A DNA stretch of 64,000 bases, from contig JAKLLO010000001.1 of NCBI GenBank assembly GCA_023150095.1, positions 1-64,000 on the forward strand, written 5' to 3'. The position numbers were made by a program, and so were the translations under genes. Below the pieces are notes generated by a model, which saw nothing but the letters and a program-made list of their open reading frames with translations, ran no database searches and was not told the origin of the DNA. Numbering within the stretch: position 1 is the first letter of the stretch; each line of letters starts with the position of its first letter. Of the stretch, positions 7,938 to 16,365 are shown piece by piece. The DNA is from Zoogloea sp. GTDB taxonomy: Bacteria; Pseudomonadota; Gammaproteobacteria; Burkholderiales; Rhodocyclaceae.

Positions 7938-8945
7938 TCAGCTTGCATCCGGCACGCCCAGCCGGCGGCGGAGGGTTTCGGAGGGGAGCTCGCCGAACAT
8001 CGCCTTGTAGTCGGCGGCGAAGTGGGAGAGGTGCAGGAAGCCCCACTGCAGCGCCACGTCTGTGACCGATTCGCGGCCGTCCCCGTTACGCAGGGCGCGG
8101 CGCACGCCGTTGAGGCGCATGGCCCGCAGGAAGCTCACCGGGTTTACGTCGAGCACGTCCTGGAAGCTGTACTGCAGCGTGCGCCGGGAAACATTGAGCT
8201 CGGCGCACAGGTCGGCCACGGTGATGGGCTCGTTTACGTGGTGGCGCATGTATTCCCGGGCGCGATCGACGATCTGGCGGCGGGCCTGGCTGGTGGATGG
8301 CGGACGAAGCGCATCGGCGCCGTTGCCGATTACGGCTAGCAGGCTGTCGAAGATGGCGTGCTCCATCGCCTTGCGCATGGCGGCGTGCCCAAGAATGTGC
8401 GGGGTGTTGCGGGCGGTGTCGAGCACGGTGAGGAGCAGGGCGCTGAGCTCCTGCATCTTCTCGGCGCTGCTGGGGATGATCCGCCGCTTGCCGAGTTCGG
8501 CCTCGATGTCGCGGCCTTCGGTACGCAGGGCGTAGTCGTTGAAGACTCCCTTGTCGGTGGTGATGGCCACCACGTCGAGCTTGCGCGGGGTGCGGAAATC
8601 GAGCTCCTCGCCGCCATGCAAAGTGAGCATCGTGTCCCGGTCGAAGGACTCGCCGCAGTACCAGCCCTGGCCTTCGAGGTTGAGCGGAATCCCGAATGTC
8701 CGCGAGCCTTTCCAGGAAGATCCGGCCTCGTGAACCATCTGGTTCGTACGCTCACGGAATACCTGCACATTGCCGAACCAGGCCTCTTCGATCTCGCCGT
8801 TGAAACGGCCCGGCGAGAGCTGTTCGTAGGTCTGGATCCACTGTTGCAGGCTGCATGCGTGCTCGTGGGCGTCTTCGGTGCGGGTGGTGGCAAACGCGCT
8901 GAACGGGCTGGGTTCGGTGCCGCTTCTCCTGGGCAGAAATTCCAT
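7938..8945 (-). CDS. AraC-family regulator of the amine dehydrogenase operon (EutR/FeaR-like)
   Basis: The product is about 335 residues with two helix-turn-helix motifs in the C-terminal 100 residues (ITVADLCAELNVSRRTLQYSF and SVTDVALQWGFLHLSHFAADYKAMFGE) and a long N-terminal effector domain, as in EutR and FeaR regulators. The Met at 8945 follows AAGAAGAGAG; the reading frame stays open 158 codons further but that part is intergenic in character. It diverges from aauB with 352 bp between. FeaR-type proteins activate aromatic amine oxidation, so control of the aau operon is the natural inference, with the amine or its aldehyde as inducer. Confidence 0.85.
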   Translation of the reverse strand: MEFLPRRSGTEPSPFSAFATTRTEDAHEHACSLQQWIQTYEQLSPGRFNGEIEEAWFGNVQVFRERTNQMVHEAGSSWKGSRTFGIPLNLEGQGWYCGESFDRDTMLTLHGGEELDFRTPRKLDVVAITTDKGVFNDYALRTEGRDIEAELGKRRIIPSSAEKMQELSALLLTVLDTARNTPHILGHAAMRKAMEHAIFDSLLAVIGNGADALRPPSTSQARRQIVDRAREYMRHHVNEPITVADLCAELNVSRRTLQYSFQDVLDVNPVSFLRAMRLNGVRRALRNGDGRESVTDVALQWGFLHLSHFAADYKAMFGELPSETLRRRLGVPDAS

Positions 8946-9047
8946 GGCTGTGCTCTCTTCTTGGTGTGGTTTTGGGGCGGTCTTACGACTCTTAAAATCA
9001 AAGTAATACCAATCGCCCCAAATCCGCAAGGGTCTTGTAGCTCTTGT

Positions 9048-9080
9048 TGTGCAGCGCACAACGATGGTGCAGTGCACACA
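9048..9080. promoter_or_regulatory. Pair of 15-bp operator-like palindromes upstream of aauB
   Basis: TTGTGCAGCGCACAA at 9048-9062 is a perfect inverted repeat with a 3-base centre. TGGTGCAGTGCACAC at 9066-9080 matches it at 12 of 15 positions and keeps the core symmetry. The copies are 18 bp apart, start to start, and lie between the divergent AraC gene and aauB. They are the best candidate operators in the 352-bp gap 8946-9297; the rest of that gap holds the promoter candidates below. Confidence 0.5.
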
Positions 9081-9094
9081 AAAATCCCCTTTTT

Positions 9095-9110
9095 GGACAG
9101 TCACTTGCAC
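9095..9110 (+). promoter_or_regulatory. Candidate promoter of the aau operon, sigma-54-like
   Basis: TGGACAG-TCAC-TTGCA has the conserved GG and GC at exact sigma-54 spacing with an intact TTGCA, but three mismatches in the -24 element (ACA instead of CAC). An alternative sigma-70 reading uses TTGCAC at 9106-9111 and TATTGG at 9129-9134 with a 17-bp spacer, which would suit an AraC activator bound at 9048-9080. The sequence alone does not decide between them. Confidence 0.35.
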
Positions 9111-9297
9111 CAAATTGGATTTGCCGATATTGGATAGCGCCCTTTTTGGGCAGCCCCCACTATGCCTCCAACCGCAGCCCGGAACGCCACGTCCGGATCG
9201 CGGGAAACCCGCCCCGGGATTGCCCGGGCGGGACGACTGACAGGTGCCCCCGACAGAGAGACGACGGCTCGGGCACCGCAGCAAGAAGGAGGAAAAC

Positions 9298-10440
9298 GTG
9301 CTTCGAAAATCGTTAGCGGGGAGCTTGCTGTTGCTGGGCCTGTGTGCCGGCGCCAGCGCCGAACTGGCTCCGGAAGTGATAACCACCGGCAAGCTGCCGC
9401 CGGCAAATCCGTATCGCATCTATCTGTCGGACGTTTCCATCGGCCACATCGTGGACGGACGCCTGCACGTGGTGGATGGCACCTCGTTGCGCTACGAGGG
9501 GGTGATCGCCACGGGCTACGCCGGTCAGGCCATCCTGTCGGCGGATCGCAAGGAAATCTTCGTTGCGACCACCTACTACACGCGGCTCAACCACGGCACC
9601 CGCACCGACGTGGTGGACGTGCATGACGCCCAGACCCTCGCCAAGACCGGCGAGATCGCCATCCCGCCGCGCCACGCCCAGTCGCTCAACTACAAGGGCA
9701 CGATCCGGCCCTCGAGCGACGGGCGCTGGCTGTTCGTGCAGTTCGCCACCCCGGCCACCTCGGTGGGCGTGATCGACCTGAAGGAACGCCGGATGGTGGC
9801 CGAGGTGGCGACCCCGGGCTGCTGGAGCATCCTGCCGGCGGCCAGCACCGGCGGGCGTTTCTCCACCGTGTGCGGTGACGGCACGCTGCTCACCGTCAGC
9901 CTCGACGCCGCCGGTCAGGTGGCGAGCCAGAAGCGCAGCGCCAAGTTCTTCGACGCCGACAAGGACCCGATCTTCATCCACGGCGAGCAGGACGGCGACA
10001 GCTACCGCTTCGTGTCCTTCCTGGGCGACGTCTACACCGCCCACGTGGGCGGCGAGGTGGCGAGCTTCGACGCCCCCTGGTCGATCCTCTCGGCCGCCGA
10101 CCGCAAGCAGGGCTGGCGCCCCGGCGGCTACCAGCTGATCGCCCAGCACAACGCCAGCGGCCGGCTGTTCGTGGGGATGCACGACAAGGGCTTCGAGGGC
10201 AGCCACAAGACGCCGGCCAAGGAGATCTGGACCGTCGATCTGGCCAGCAAGAAGCGCGTCGCCCGCACCCCCGGCAACGGCGCCATCGCGCTGGCGGTGA
10301 GCCAGGGCGACGGTGCCCGCCTGTTCGCCTACGACGGCGTGAAGGCCGCCATCGCGGTGTTCGACGCGAAGGGCAAGCTCGCCCTCGCCAAGCGCATGGA
10401 AGGCATCGGCGAAACGCCCACCCAGATGGAGCTGCACTGA
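9298..10440 (+). CDS. aauB: Aralkylamine (aromatic amine) dehydrogenase heavy chain
   Basis: This is the large subunit of the periplasmic tryptophan-tryptophylquinone amine dehydrogenase. It is a seven-bladed propeller that holds the catalytic light chain and shapes the substrate channel. The 380-residue product starts at GTG, 5 bases after AAGGAGGA, with a signal peptide ending near GASA-ELAPE. Length and sequence (SVIDL-like blade ends, MEGIGETPTQMELH at the C-terminus) fit AauB/MauB proteins. The stop overlaps the ATG of mauE by one base, so the genes are translationally coupled. The TTQ light chain lies three genes downstream, in the usual B-E-D-A order. Confidence 0.92.
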   Translation: MLRKSLAGSLLLLGLCAGASAELAPEVITTGKLPPANPYRIYLSDVSIGHIVDGRLHVVDGTSLRYEGVIATGYAGQAILSADRKEIFVATTYYTRLNHGTRTDVVDVHDAQTLAKTGEIAIPPRHAQSLNYKGTIRPSSDGRWLFVQFATPATSVGVIDLKERRMVAEVATPGCWSILPAASTGGRFSTVCGDGTLLTVSLDAAGQVASQKRSAKFFDADKDPIFIHGEQDGDSYRFVSFLGDVYTAHVGGEVASFDAPWSILSAADRKQGWRPGGYQLIAQHNASGRLFVGMHDKGFEGSHKTPAKEIWTVDLASKKRVARTPGNGAIALAVSQGDGARLFAYDGVKAAIAVFDAKGKLALAKRMEGIGETPTQMELH

Positions 10441-10985
10441 TGGACGCCCTGGCTCTTGACCCCGTGCTGGCCCGCGCCTGCGGGGCGGCGATCGCGGTGG
10501 TGCTGCTCACCGGGGCGTGGCAGAAGCTGCGCGACCTGGCGGTCTTCGAGGCATCGGTCGAGCTGTACCGGCTGCTGCCCGAAGCCCTGGTGCCGCTCTT
10601 CGCCCGGGCCTTCCCGGTGCTGGAGGCGGTGGCGGGTGTGGCCCTGCTGCTGGATGCCACCCGCAGCGTCGGGCTGGTGCTGTCGGTGGCGGTGCTCGGC
10701 CTTGCCACTGCCGGCGTCGTCGCCAACCTGCTGCGCGGCCACACCGACATCGACTGCGGCTGCGGCGGAGCAGGGGGGCACACCACCCTCAGCTGGGCGC
10801 TCCCCGCCCGCAACACCCTGCTGATGATCCTCGCCGTGCTCGGCGGACAGGACGGCGGCAGCCGCGACCTGATGTGGATCGACTACCTCAGCGTCGCCGG
10901 CGGCACCCTCGCCCTGTTCGGCCTCTACGCCACCGCCAACCAGCTGATGGCCAACCACCCCCGCCTTATTCAATTGAGGAACTGA
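10440..10985 (+). CDS. mauE: MauE-type membrane protein for amine dehydrogenase maturation
   Basis: The 181-residue product has four or five hydrophobic segments (for example AIAVVLLTGAW and LVLSVAVLGLATAGVVANLL) and a conserved DIDCGCGG loop with a CxC pair. MauE proteins, together with MauD, are needed to form the six disulfides and stabilise the light chain; the CxC loop is thought to pass reducing power across the membrane. The gene overlaps aauB by one base and ends 2 bp before mauD. It belongs to the MauE/DoxX-like superfamily, and the operon context makes the MauE assignment secure. Confidence 0.9.
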   Translation: MDALALDPVLARACGAAIAVVLLTGAWQKLRDLAVFEASVELYRLLPEALVPLFARAFPVLEAVAGVALLLDATRSVGLVLSVAVLGLATAGVVANLLRGHTDIDCGCGGAGGHTTLSWALPARNTLLMILAVLGGQDGGSRDLMWIDYLSVAGGTLALFGLYATANQLMANHPRLIQLRN

Positions 10986-10987
10986 TC

Positions 10988-11584
10988 ATGAACGAAGCCC
11001 TGATGATTTCGAACGTGCTGCTGTGGATCGCCGTCCTGGCCGCCCTCGTCGGACTGTTTGCCCTGGCCCGCCAGATCGGCGTGCTGTACGAGCGCGTCGC
11101 CCCGATGGGCGCGCTGATGATGGACACCGGCCCCAAGGTCGGCGAGGCCTCGCCGGTGTTCGATCTGCCGGCGCTGGTGGGCAACACCCGCGTCACCATC
11201 GGCCGCCCGGCCGACAAGAGCACGCTGCTGTTCTTCCTGTCGCCCACCTGCCCGGTGTGCAAGAAGCTGCTGCCCATCCTCCGCTCGGTCAATCGCACCG
11301 AGCAGGACTGGCTGCGCGTGGTGCTCACCTCCGACGGCGAGCAGCCCGAGCACCTGGCCTTCTACGAGAAGGCCGACCTGAAGGAATTCCCCTACGTGCT
11401 GTCCAGCGAGCCCGGCATCGCCTACCGGGTGGCCAAGCTGCCCTACGCGGTGCTCCTCAACGAGCACGGCCGGGTGGTGGCCAAGGGCCTGGTGAATTCC
11501 CGCGAGCAGCTCGAAAGCCTCTTCACCGCCAAGGAGATGGGCGTCGCCTCGGTGCAGGACTTCATCGACCACCAGCACGCCTGA
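10988..11584 (+). CDS. mauD: MauD, membrane-anchored thioredoxin-like protein
   Basis: This 198-residue protein has one N-terminal membrane helix (residues about 5-27) and a periplasmic thioredoxin/TlpA-like domain with the redox motif CPVC (FFLSPTCPVCKKLLP). It is the disulfide-handling partner of MauE for the cysteine-rich amine dehydrogenase light chain. Start and stop lie tightly between mauE and aauA. The cis-proline region reads AKLPYAVLL, as expected for the fold. Confidence 0.92.
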   Translation: MNEALMISNVLLWIAVLAALVGLFALARQIGVLYERVAPMGALMMDTGPKVGEASPVFDLPALVGNTRVTIGRPADKSTLLFFLSPTCPVCKKLLPILRSVNRTEQDWLRVVLTSDGEQPEHLAFYEKADLKEFPYVLSSEPGIAYRVAKLPYAVLLNEHGRVVAKGLVNSREQLESLFTAKEMGVASVQDFIDHQHA

Positions 11585-11612
11585 CCGCCCCCAACCCCAA
11601 GGAGAGACAACC

Positions 11613-12140
11613 ATGAAATGGCTCGATGACCTGTTCGAGCGGAAGACCCGCAAGGTGGCGCAGCAGAGCTCGCGCCGCGGGGCCCTGATCCGCATCGGCA
11701 AGCTGATGGTCGGCACCGCCTTCGTGCTGCCGGTGCTGCCCTTCGACCGCACCGCCCAGGCCGCCGCCGGCGCGGCCCGCAAGGCCGCCAACGCCAAGCC
11801 CGGCGACCAGGATTGCGAATACTGGCGCTACTGCGCCCAGGACGGCTACCTGTGCTCGTGCTGCGGCGGCACCGCCTCCACCTGCCCGCCGGGCACCGAG
11901 GCCTCGAAGGTGGCCTGGATCGGCACCTGCCGCAACCCGGACGACGGCAAGGACTACCTCATCAGCTACAACGACTGCTGCGGCAAGACCGCCTGCGGAC
12001 GCTGCCTGTGCAACACCAACGAGCGGGAACGGCCGGCCTACCGGATGGGCGTGCATAACGACATCAACTGGTGCATGTCCAACGACTCGACGATGTTCCA
12101 CTGCACGCTCGCGGCGGTGGTCGGCGTGGCCGAAGGCTGA
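11613..12140 (+). CDS. aauA: Aralkylamine dehydrogenase light chain (TTQ-bearing catalytic subunit)
   Basis: This 175-residue subunit carries the tryptophan tryptophylquinone cofactor that oxidises primary amines to aldehydes and ammonia. The two tryptophans that would crosslink are Trp102 (KVAWIGTC) and Trp153 (DINWCMSND), 51 residues apart as in known TTQ enzymes. The catalytic base corresponds to Asp121 (SYNDCCG), 19 residues after the first Trp. The mature part is rich in cysteines (CAQDGYLCSCCGG, CGRCLCN, FHC), which form the disulfide network. The N-terminus (SSRRGALIRIGKL) is a twin-arginine-type signal, matching export of a folded subunit. The sequence is closer to aromatic amine than to methylamine dehydrogenase light chains, so substrates such as phenylethylamine or tyramine are likely. 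Confidence 0.95.
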   Translation: MKWLDDLFERKTRKVAQQSSRRGALIRIGKLMVGTAFVLPVLPFDRTAQAAAGAARKAANAKPGDQDCEYWRYCAQDGYLCSCCGGTASTCPPGTEASKVAWIGTCRNPDDGKDYLISYNDCCGKTACGRCLCNTNERERPAYRMGVHNDINWCMSNDSTMFHCTLAAVVGVAEG

Positions 12141-12154
12141 GGGTGAGGCCTGCC

Positions 12155-12631
12155 ATGCGTACCCTGCTCGCCAGCCTTCTTTGTGCAGCGGCCTTGCCCG
12201 CGGTGGCCGCCGACGGCGCCGCGGTCTTCGCCACCCACTGCGTGATGTGCCACCAGCCGGGCGGCACCGGCCTGCCGGGCATCGCCCCGCCGCTGGCCGG
12301 CACCCTGGGCGAACGCCTGCAGGTGGCCGGCCGCGGCTACCTGCCCCGGGTGGTCACCCACGGCATGGTCGGCCCGATCACGGTGCAGGGCACGCGCTAC
12401 ACCGGCTCCATGCCGTCCTTCGCTCAGCTGCCGGATGCCGATCTGGCCGCGGTGCTCAACCACGTCGTCGGCAGCTTCAACGCCGGCAGCGTGCCTGACA
12501 CCCACCCGCCCTACACCGCGGCCGACCTGGCCGAGGCCCGGGCCGAGCAGCTCGCGCCCCATCAGGTGCGCAAGCTGCGGGACGGGGCTGCGGGTGCGGG
12601 CGGCACGGCTGGCAAAGGGAGCGGGTCATGA
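12155..12631 (+). CDS. Monoheme cytochrome c of the amine dehydrogenase operon (1)
   Basis: The product is 158 residues with a signal peptide (MRTLLASLLCAAALPAVAA) and one heme motif, CVMCH (Cys29, Cys32, His33). An MPSF segment (GSMPSFAQLPDADL) supplies the likely axial methionine. It resembles the small cytochromes paired with periplasmic dehydrogenases, such as the gluconate or alcohol dehydrogenase c subunits. Lying directly after aauA and overlapping the next cytochrome gene by 4 bp, it is a probable electron acceptor for the TTQ enzyme in place of a copper protein. It has only one heme site, so it is not the diheme enzyme MauG. Confidence 0.85.
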   Translation: MRTLLASLLCAAALPAVAADGAAVFATHCVMCHQPGGTGLPGIAPPLAGTLGERLQVAGRGYLPRVVTHGMVGPITVQGTRYTGSMPSFAQLPDADLAAVLNHVVGSFNAGSVPDTHPPYTAADLAEARAEQLAPHQVRKLRDGAAGAGGTAGKGSGS

Positions 12632-13074
12632 AGGCCGCCCGGCTCGCCCTGGCTGCCGCCCTCCTGGGCGGTGGGCTGGCCGCCGGGCCGGCCGTGGCCG
12701 ACGCCGACCACACGGCGCGGATGCAGTACATCCTGCACTGCGCCGGCTGCCACCAGGCCGACGGCCACGGCGCCCCCGATTCCGGCGTGCCCGACATGCG
12801 CGGCCAGCTCGGCCACTTCCTCAAGCTGCCCGAGGGCCGGGCCTTTCTCGTGAAGGTGCCGGGCACCTCGAATTCCGCCCTCTCCAACCGGGAGGTCACC
12901 CGGCTCCTCAACTGGATGGTGCGCAGCTTCTCGGCGCCCACCCTGCCGGCGGATTTCGTCCCCTACACCGAGGCGGAGGTCACCGCCTTGCGCAGCGCCC
13001 CGCTGGACAACGTGGCCGGAGAGCGGGCGGCCATCGTCACCCGGCTTGCCGGGCAGGGCATCACGATCCGCTAG
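12628..13074 (+). CDS. Monoheme cytochrome c-like protein of the amine dehydrogenase operon (2)
   Basis: This 148-residue product has a signal peptide ending near AVADA and a single heme motif, CAGCH (Cys38, Cys41, His42). It starts inside the end of the previous cytochrome gene (ATGA-type 4-bp overlap), so the two are made together. A clear distal methionine is not obvious; VPDM about 16 residues after the heme histidine is closer than usual. It could be a second electron carrier or a subunit that pairs with the first one. The C-terminal half (residues about 95-148) is not recognisable. Confidence 0.75.
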   Translation: MKAARLALAAALLGGGLAAGPAVADADHTARMQYILHCAGCHQADGHGAPDSGVPDMRGQLGHFLKLPEGRAFLVKVPGTSNSALSNREVTRLLNWMVRSFSAPTLPADFVPYTEAEVTALRSAPLDNVAGERAAIVTRLAGQGITIR

Positions 13075-13109
13075 CCATCGATTCAAACCTTCGACAGGGA
13101 GTTCTCATC

Positions 13110-14498
13110 ATGCAAAAACAAGCCAACACCCCCTTCAGGCCGCGTGTCGTGGGCGCTGCCCTCGCGCTGGCCTTTACCGCCACGTTGTCGATCAACGCGT
13201 CGGCGGCGGTCTCCGAGCAGGAAGCCACCCGGCTGGGCAAGGATCTCACCCCCGTCGGCGCCGAGAAGGCCGCCAGCAAGGACGGCGCCGTGCCCGCCTG
13301 GGATGGCGGCATGACCAAGGTGCCCGCCGGCTGGAAGCCCGGCCGCCTCGACCCCTACAAGGACGACAAGCCGCTGTACTCGGTGGACGCGTCCAACCTC
13401 GACAAGTACGCCGACAAGGTGCCCCCGGGCCAGGCCGCCCTCATCAAGGCCTACAAGGGCTACAAGCTGGATGTGTACCCCAGCCACCGCAGCTGCCCGG
13501 CGCCGGACATCGTGGCCGAGCGCACCAAGAAGAACGCCACCTACGCCAGGATCGGCGACGACGGCTGGCGGCTGGAGCAGGCCTACGGCGCCGGCGTGCC
13601 CTTCCCGATCCCCAAGAGCGGCGTCGAGGTGCTGTGGAACTACAAGACCCGCTACACCGGCCTCGGCCGCCGCGCCCAGATCTCGGCGCTGATGCCCGAC
13701 AAGGACGGCTCCATCGTCGAGACCAAGCAGTGGTTCTTCGAGATGTACCCCTTCAACGATCCCAAGACCACCACCCTCAAGGACGTGGAAGGTATCGACT
13801 CGAAGCTGCTGTATGACGTGCTCTCCCCGCCGTCCCGCGCCGGCGAGGGCTACCTGATCCACGCCTACCTCGACAAGCCCCAGGATGCCTGGATCTACTT
13901 CCCCGGCCAGCGCCGCGTGCGCCGTTCGCCCACCTTCGCCTACGACAACCCCATCGCCGGTTTCGACAACCTGTACTTCGTCGACCAGATCAACATGTTC
14001 ACCGGCGCGCCGGACCGCTACGACTTCAAGCTGGTGGGCAAGAAGGAGATGATCGTCCCGTACAACTCCTACAAGCTCATCGACAAGAAGAACAAGTTCA
14101 AGGACATGCTCGGACCCGAGTACGTCAAGCGCGACTTCATGCGCTACGAGACCCACCGCGTGTGGGTGGTCGAGGCCACGGTGAAGGGCGACAAGCGCCA
14201 CAGCTTCGCCAAGCGCGTGTTCTACATCGACGAGGATTCGTGGGCGCTGCTCCACGTGGATATGTACGACGCCAAGGGCAACCTGTGGCGCGTGCAGGAA
14301 GGCAGCCTGTGGGCCGCCCCTGAAGTGGGCGCATGCATCTCGTACGAATACCAGATGTACGACCTCGTGGCCCGTCGCTACGTGACCGACAACTGGACCG
14401 CCGAGGGCGAGGTGCTCGACCTCACCGCCGGCAAGGAAGGCCGCGTCAACGCCGCCACCTTCAGCCAGGACGAACTGCGTCGCCGCGGCGAACGCTGA
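13110..14498 (+). CDS. DUF1329 outer-membrane/periplasmic lipoprotein-carrier-like protein
   Basis: This is a 462-residue secreted protein of the DUF1329 family, with a signal peptide ending at NASAA near residue 33. The family is related to LolA/LolB-like lipid-binding folds and is nearly always encoded beside DUF1302, an MMPL/RND exporter and a YCF48 protein, as here. Typical sequence includes the N-terminal GKDLTPVGAEKAASKDG and the aromatic-rich C-terminal half. The proposed role is binding or transfer of a hydrophobic compound between the inner membrane pump and the outer membrane. It follows the cytochromes by 35 bp, so it is probably in the aau transcript. Confidence 0.88.
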   Translation: MQKQANTPFRPRVVGAALALAFTATLSINASAAVSEQEATRLGKDLTPVGAEKAASKDGAVPAWDGGMTKVPAGWKPGRLDPYKDDKPLYSVDASNLDKYADKVPPGQAALIKAYKGYKLDVYPSHRSCPAPDIVAERTKKNATYARIGDDGWRLEQAYGAGVPFPIPKSGVEVLWNYKTRYTGLGRRAQISALMPDKDGSIVETKQWFFEMYPFNDPKTTTLKDVEGIDSKLLYDVLSPPSRAGEGYLIHAYLDKPQDAWIYFPGQRRVRRSPTFAYDNPIAGFDNLYFVDQINMFTGAPDRYDFKLVGKKEMIVPYNSYKLIDKKNKFKDMLGPEYVKRDFMRYETHRVWVVEATVKGDKRHSFAKRVFYIDEDSWALLHVDMYDAKGNLWRVQEGSLWAAPEVGACISYEYQMYDLVARRYVTDNWTAEGEVLDLTAGKEGRVNAATFSQDELRRRGER

Positions 14499-14528
14499 TC
14501 TGCGCCCCTCACTCAGGAGATTCCCATC

Positions 14529-16307
14529 ATGCACATTCAGGCGATCTCGCATCGCCGGGCCGGGCTTCGCCTGGCGCCGGCGACCCTTGCGGTGGCGGCG
14601 GCCGTGGCCGGCTGGTCCGCCCCCTCCCAGGCGGTGCGTTTCGGCAGCGAAGAAGGGCTGTCGGGCAGCTTCGATTCGGTGGTGTCCTTCGGCATGACCC
14701 GGCGCATGTCGGGCACCGATTGCCGCACCATCGGCAACGACAGCGGCGGCTGCAACAACGGCACCAACAACGAGCTGCAGGCCCGCCAGGGCGCCAACGG
14801 CTACGCCAACGCCGACTTCAACTTCACCAACTTCGACGACGGCAACCTCAACTACAAGAAAGGCGACATCGTGTCGGCGGTGCTCAAGGGCACCCACGAC
14901 CTGTCGCTGAAGGCGCCGGAGGGCTGGAGCGCCCTGGGCCGGGTGTATTGGTTCCACGACTTCCGCTCGGACGAGACCCGCCGCACCGACCTCACCGAAT
15001 CGTCGGTCACCGCCAAGGCCACGCTGCTCGACGCGTGGATCGCCAAGGAGGTGCGCTACGGCGACCAGCGGGGCAAGATCAAGCTCGGCAACCAGGTGAT
15101 CTCGTGGGGTGAGGACATCTTCATCCTGGGCGGGGTGAATCAGATCAACGCCCTCGACCTGCAGAAGTTCCACGTGCCCGGCACTCAGCTCAAGGAGATC
15201 TTCGTGCCGGCGCCGATGGTGTCGTGGTCCGGCGGCATCACCGACAAGCTGGGGCTGGAGGCCTACTACCAGTTTGCCTGGAACAGCTTCAAGTTCGACC
15301 CGGCCGGCACCTTCTTCTCGACCGCCGACGTGATCGGCAAGGGCAACCGGGTGGCCTACATGCCCACCTCGATCTGCAACGACTTCGGCCTGCCCACGCC
15401 CTGCGGCGACCGCTCCGGCCTCACCGACCAGCAGATGATCAGCAACGGCACCGCGCTGCCTTACCTGGGCCAGCAGAAGCCCGGCTGGGGCGGGCAGTTC
15501 GGCCTAAACCTTCGCTACAACGCCGAGGAGATCGACACCGAGTTCGCCTTCACCTACCAGCGCTACCACGACAAGCTGCCCTTCCTGGGCTTCACCGGCA
15601 CGGGCGCCGGGGCGGTGACCGGCTACTTCCTCGCCTACGGGCAGGACAAGGACTTGTTCGCCATCTCCGGCAACACAAAGGTGGGCGACGTGGCGGTGGG
15701 CATGGAGCTGTCGTTCCGCCCGCGGGACAGCGTCGGCGTCGATCCGACGGTGCCCTTCGGCCAGGTGTTCGGCGGGCCCTTCAACAAGAACAGCGTGTAT
15801 GACGTGGGCCGCCACCCGGGCTACGTGGAAGAGAAGAAGTGGCAGTACCACGTGACCGCCTTCTACACCTTCTCCCGCAACGACCCGCTGGGCGGGCTGG
15901 CCACTGCGCTGGGCGCAACCGACGGCTTCATCCTCTCCGAGGCCGCCGTCGCCCACTACCCGGACCTCGACCGCTCGGGCTACACGCCGTACTTCCTGCC
16001 CAACTACGCGCTGCCGGATCGCACGTCCTGGGGCTACGTGGCCGAGATCGGCTTCAACTACCCCAACGTGATGGGCAGCGGCATCACCCTCACGCCCCAG
16101 CTCGACTTCGCCCACGACGTGAAGGGCACCAGCCCCAACGCCATCCCCTTCGTGGAGGGGCGCAAGGCGGCCACCCTGTCGCTGTTCGCCAACTACCGGG
16201 ACCGCTGGAAAGGCGCCCTGCAGTACGTGAATTTCTCGGGCGGCGGTGCCAACAACCTGATGCGCGACCGGGATTTCCTGGCCGCCAGCGTCTCCTACTC
16301 GTTCTGA
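14529..16307 (+). CDS. DUF1302 outer-membrane porin-like protein
   Basis: The 592-residue product has a long n-region and a signal peptide (cleavage near PSQAV at about residue 37), then a beta-barrel-like pattern ending in a terminal Phe (SVSYSF), the classic outer-membrane sorting signal. DUF1302 proteins accompany DUF1329 and MMPL exporters in many proteobacteria. Characteristic segments are DDGNLNYKKGDIVSAVLKG and GNQVISWGEDIF. It probably forms the outer-membrane gate of the same envelope module. A relative with the same motifs lies at 61744, so the window has two. Confidence 0.88.
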   Translation: MHIQAISHRRAGLRLAPATLAVAAAVAGWSAPSQAVRFGSEEGLSGSFDSVVSFGMTRRMSGTDCRTIGNDSGGCNNGTNNELQARQGANGYANADFNFTNFDDGNLNYKKGDIVSAVLKGTHDLSLKAPEGWSALGRVYWFHDFRSDETRRTDLTESSVTAKATLLDAWIAKEVRYGDQRGKIKLGNQVISWGEDIFILGGVNQINALDLQKFHVPGTQLKEIFVPAPMVSWSGGITDKLGLEAYYQFAWNSFKFDPAGTFFSTADVIGKGNRVAYMPTSICNDFGLPTPCGDRSGLTDQQMISNGTALPYLGQQKPGWGGQFGLNLRYNAEEIDTEFAFTYQRYHDKLPFLGFTGTGAGAVTGYFLAYGQDKDLFAISGNTKVGDVAVGMELSFRPRDSVGVDPTVPFGQVFGGPFNKNSVYDVGRHPGYVEEKKWQYHVTAFYTFSRNDPLGGLATALGATDGFILSEAAVAHYPDLDRSGYTPYFLPNYALPDRTSWGYVAEIGFNYPNVMGSGITLTPQLDFAHDVKGTSPNAIPFVEGRKAATLSLFANYRDRWKGALQYVNFSGGGANNLMRDRDFLAASVSYSF

Positions 16308-16365
16308 CCCGCAAGGCCGGGGCGTGGCCATCCGCCGCGCCCCGGCCCAGACAGGAAACCCCAAC

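Noticed and set aside
5707-8046. A 779-codon minus-strand frame opposite the second sigma-54 activator
   Set aside because: The sequence is low-complexity (repeats of AG, EG, VG) and crosses the intrinsic terminator at 7849-7887, so it is an antisense shadow.
8946-9419. 158-codon upstream extension of the AraC regulator
   Set aside because: The added residues have no domain character, overlap the aauB start on the other strand and contain the operator and promoter sequences. The Met at 8945 has a ribosome site.
12155-13074. Either small cytochrome as MauG
   Set aside because: MauG needs two heme sites and about 350 residues; each of these has one CxxCH and under 160 residues.
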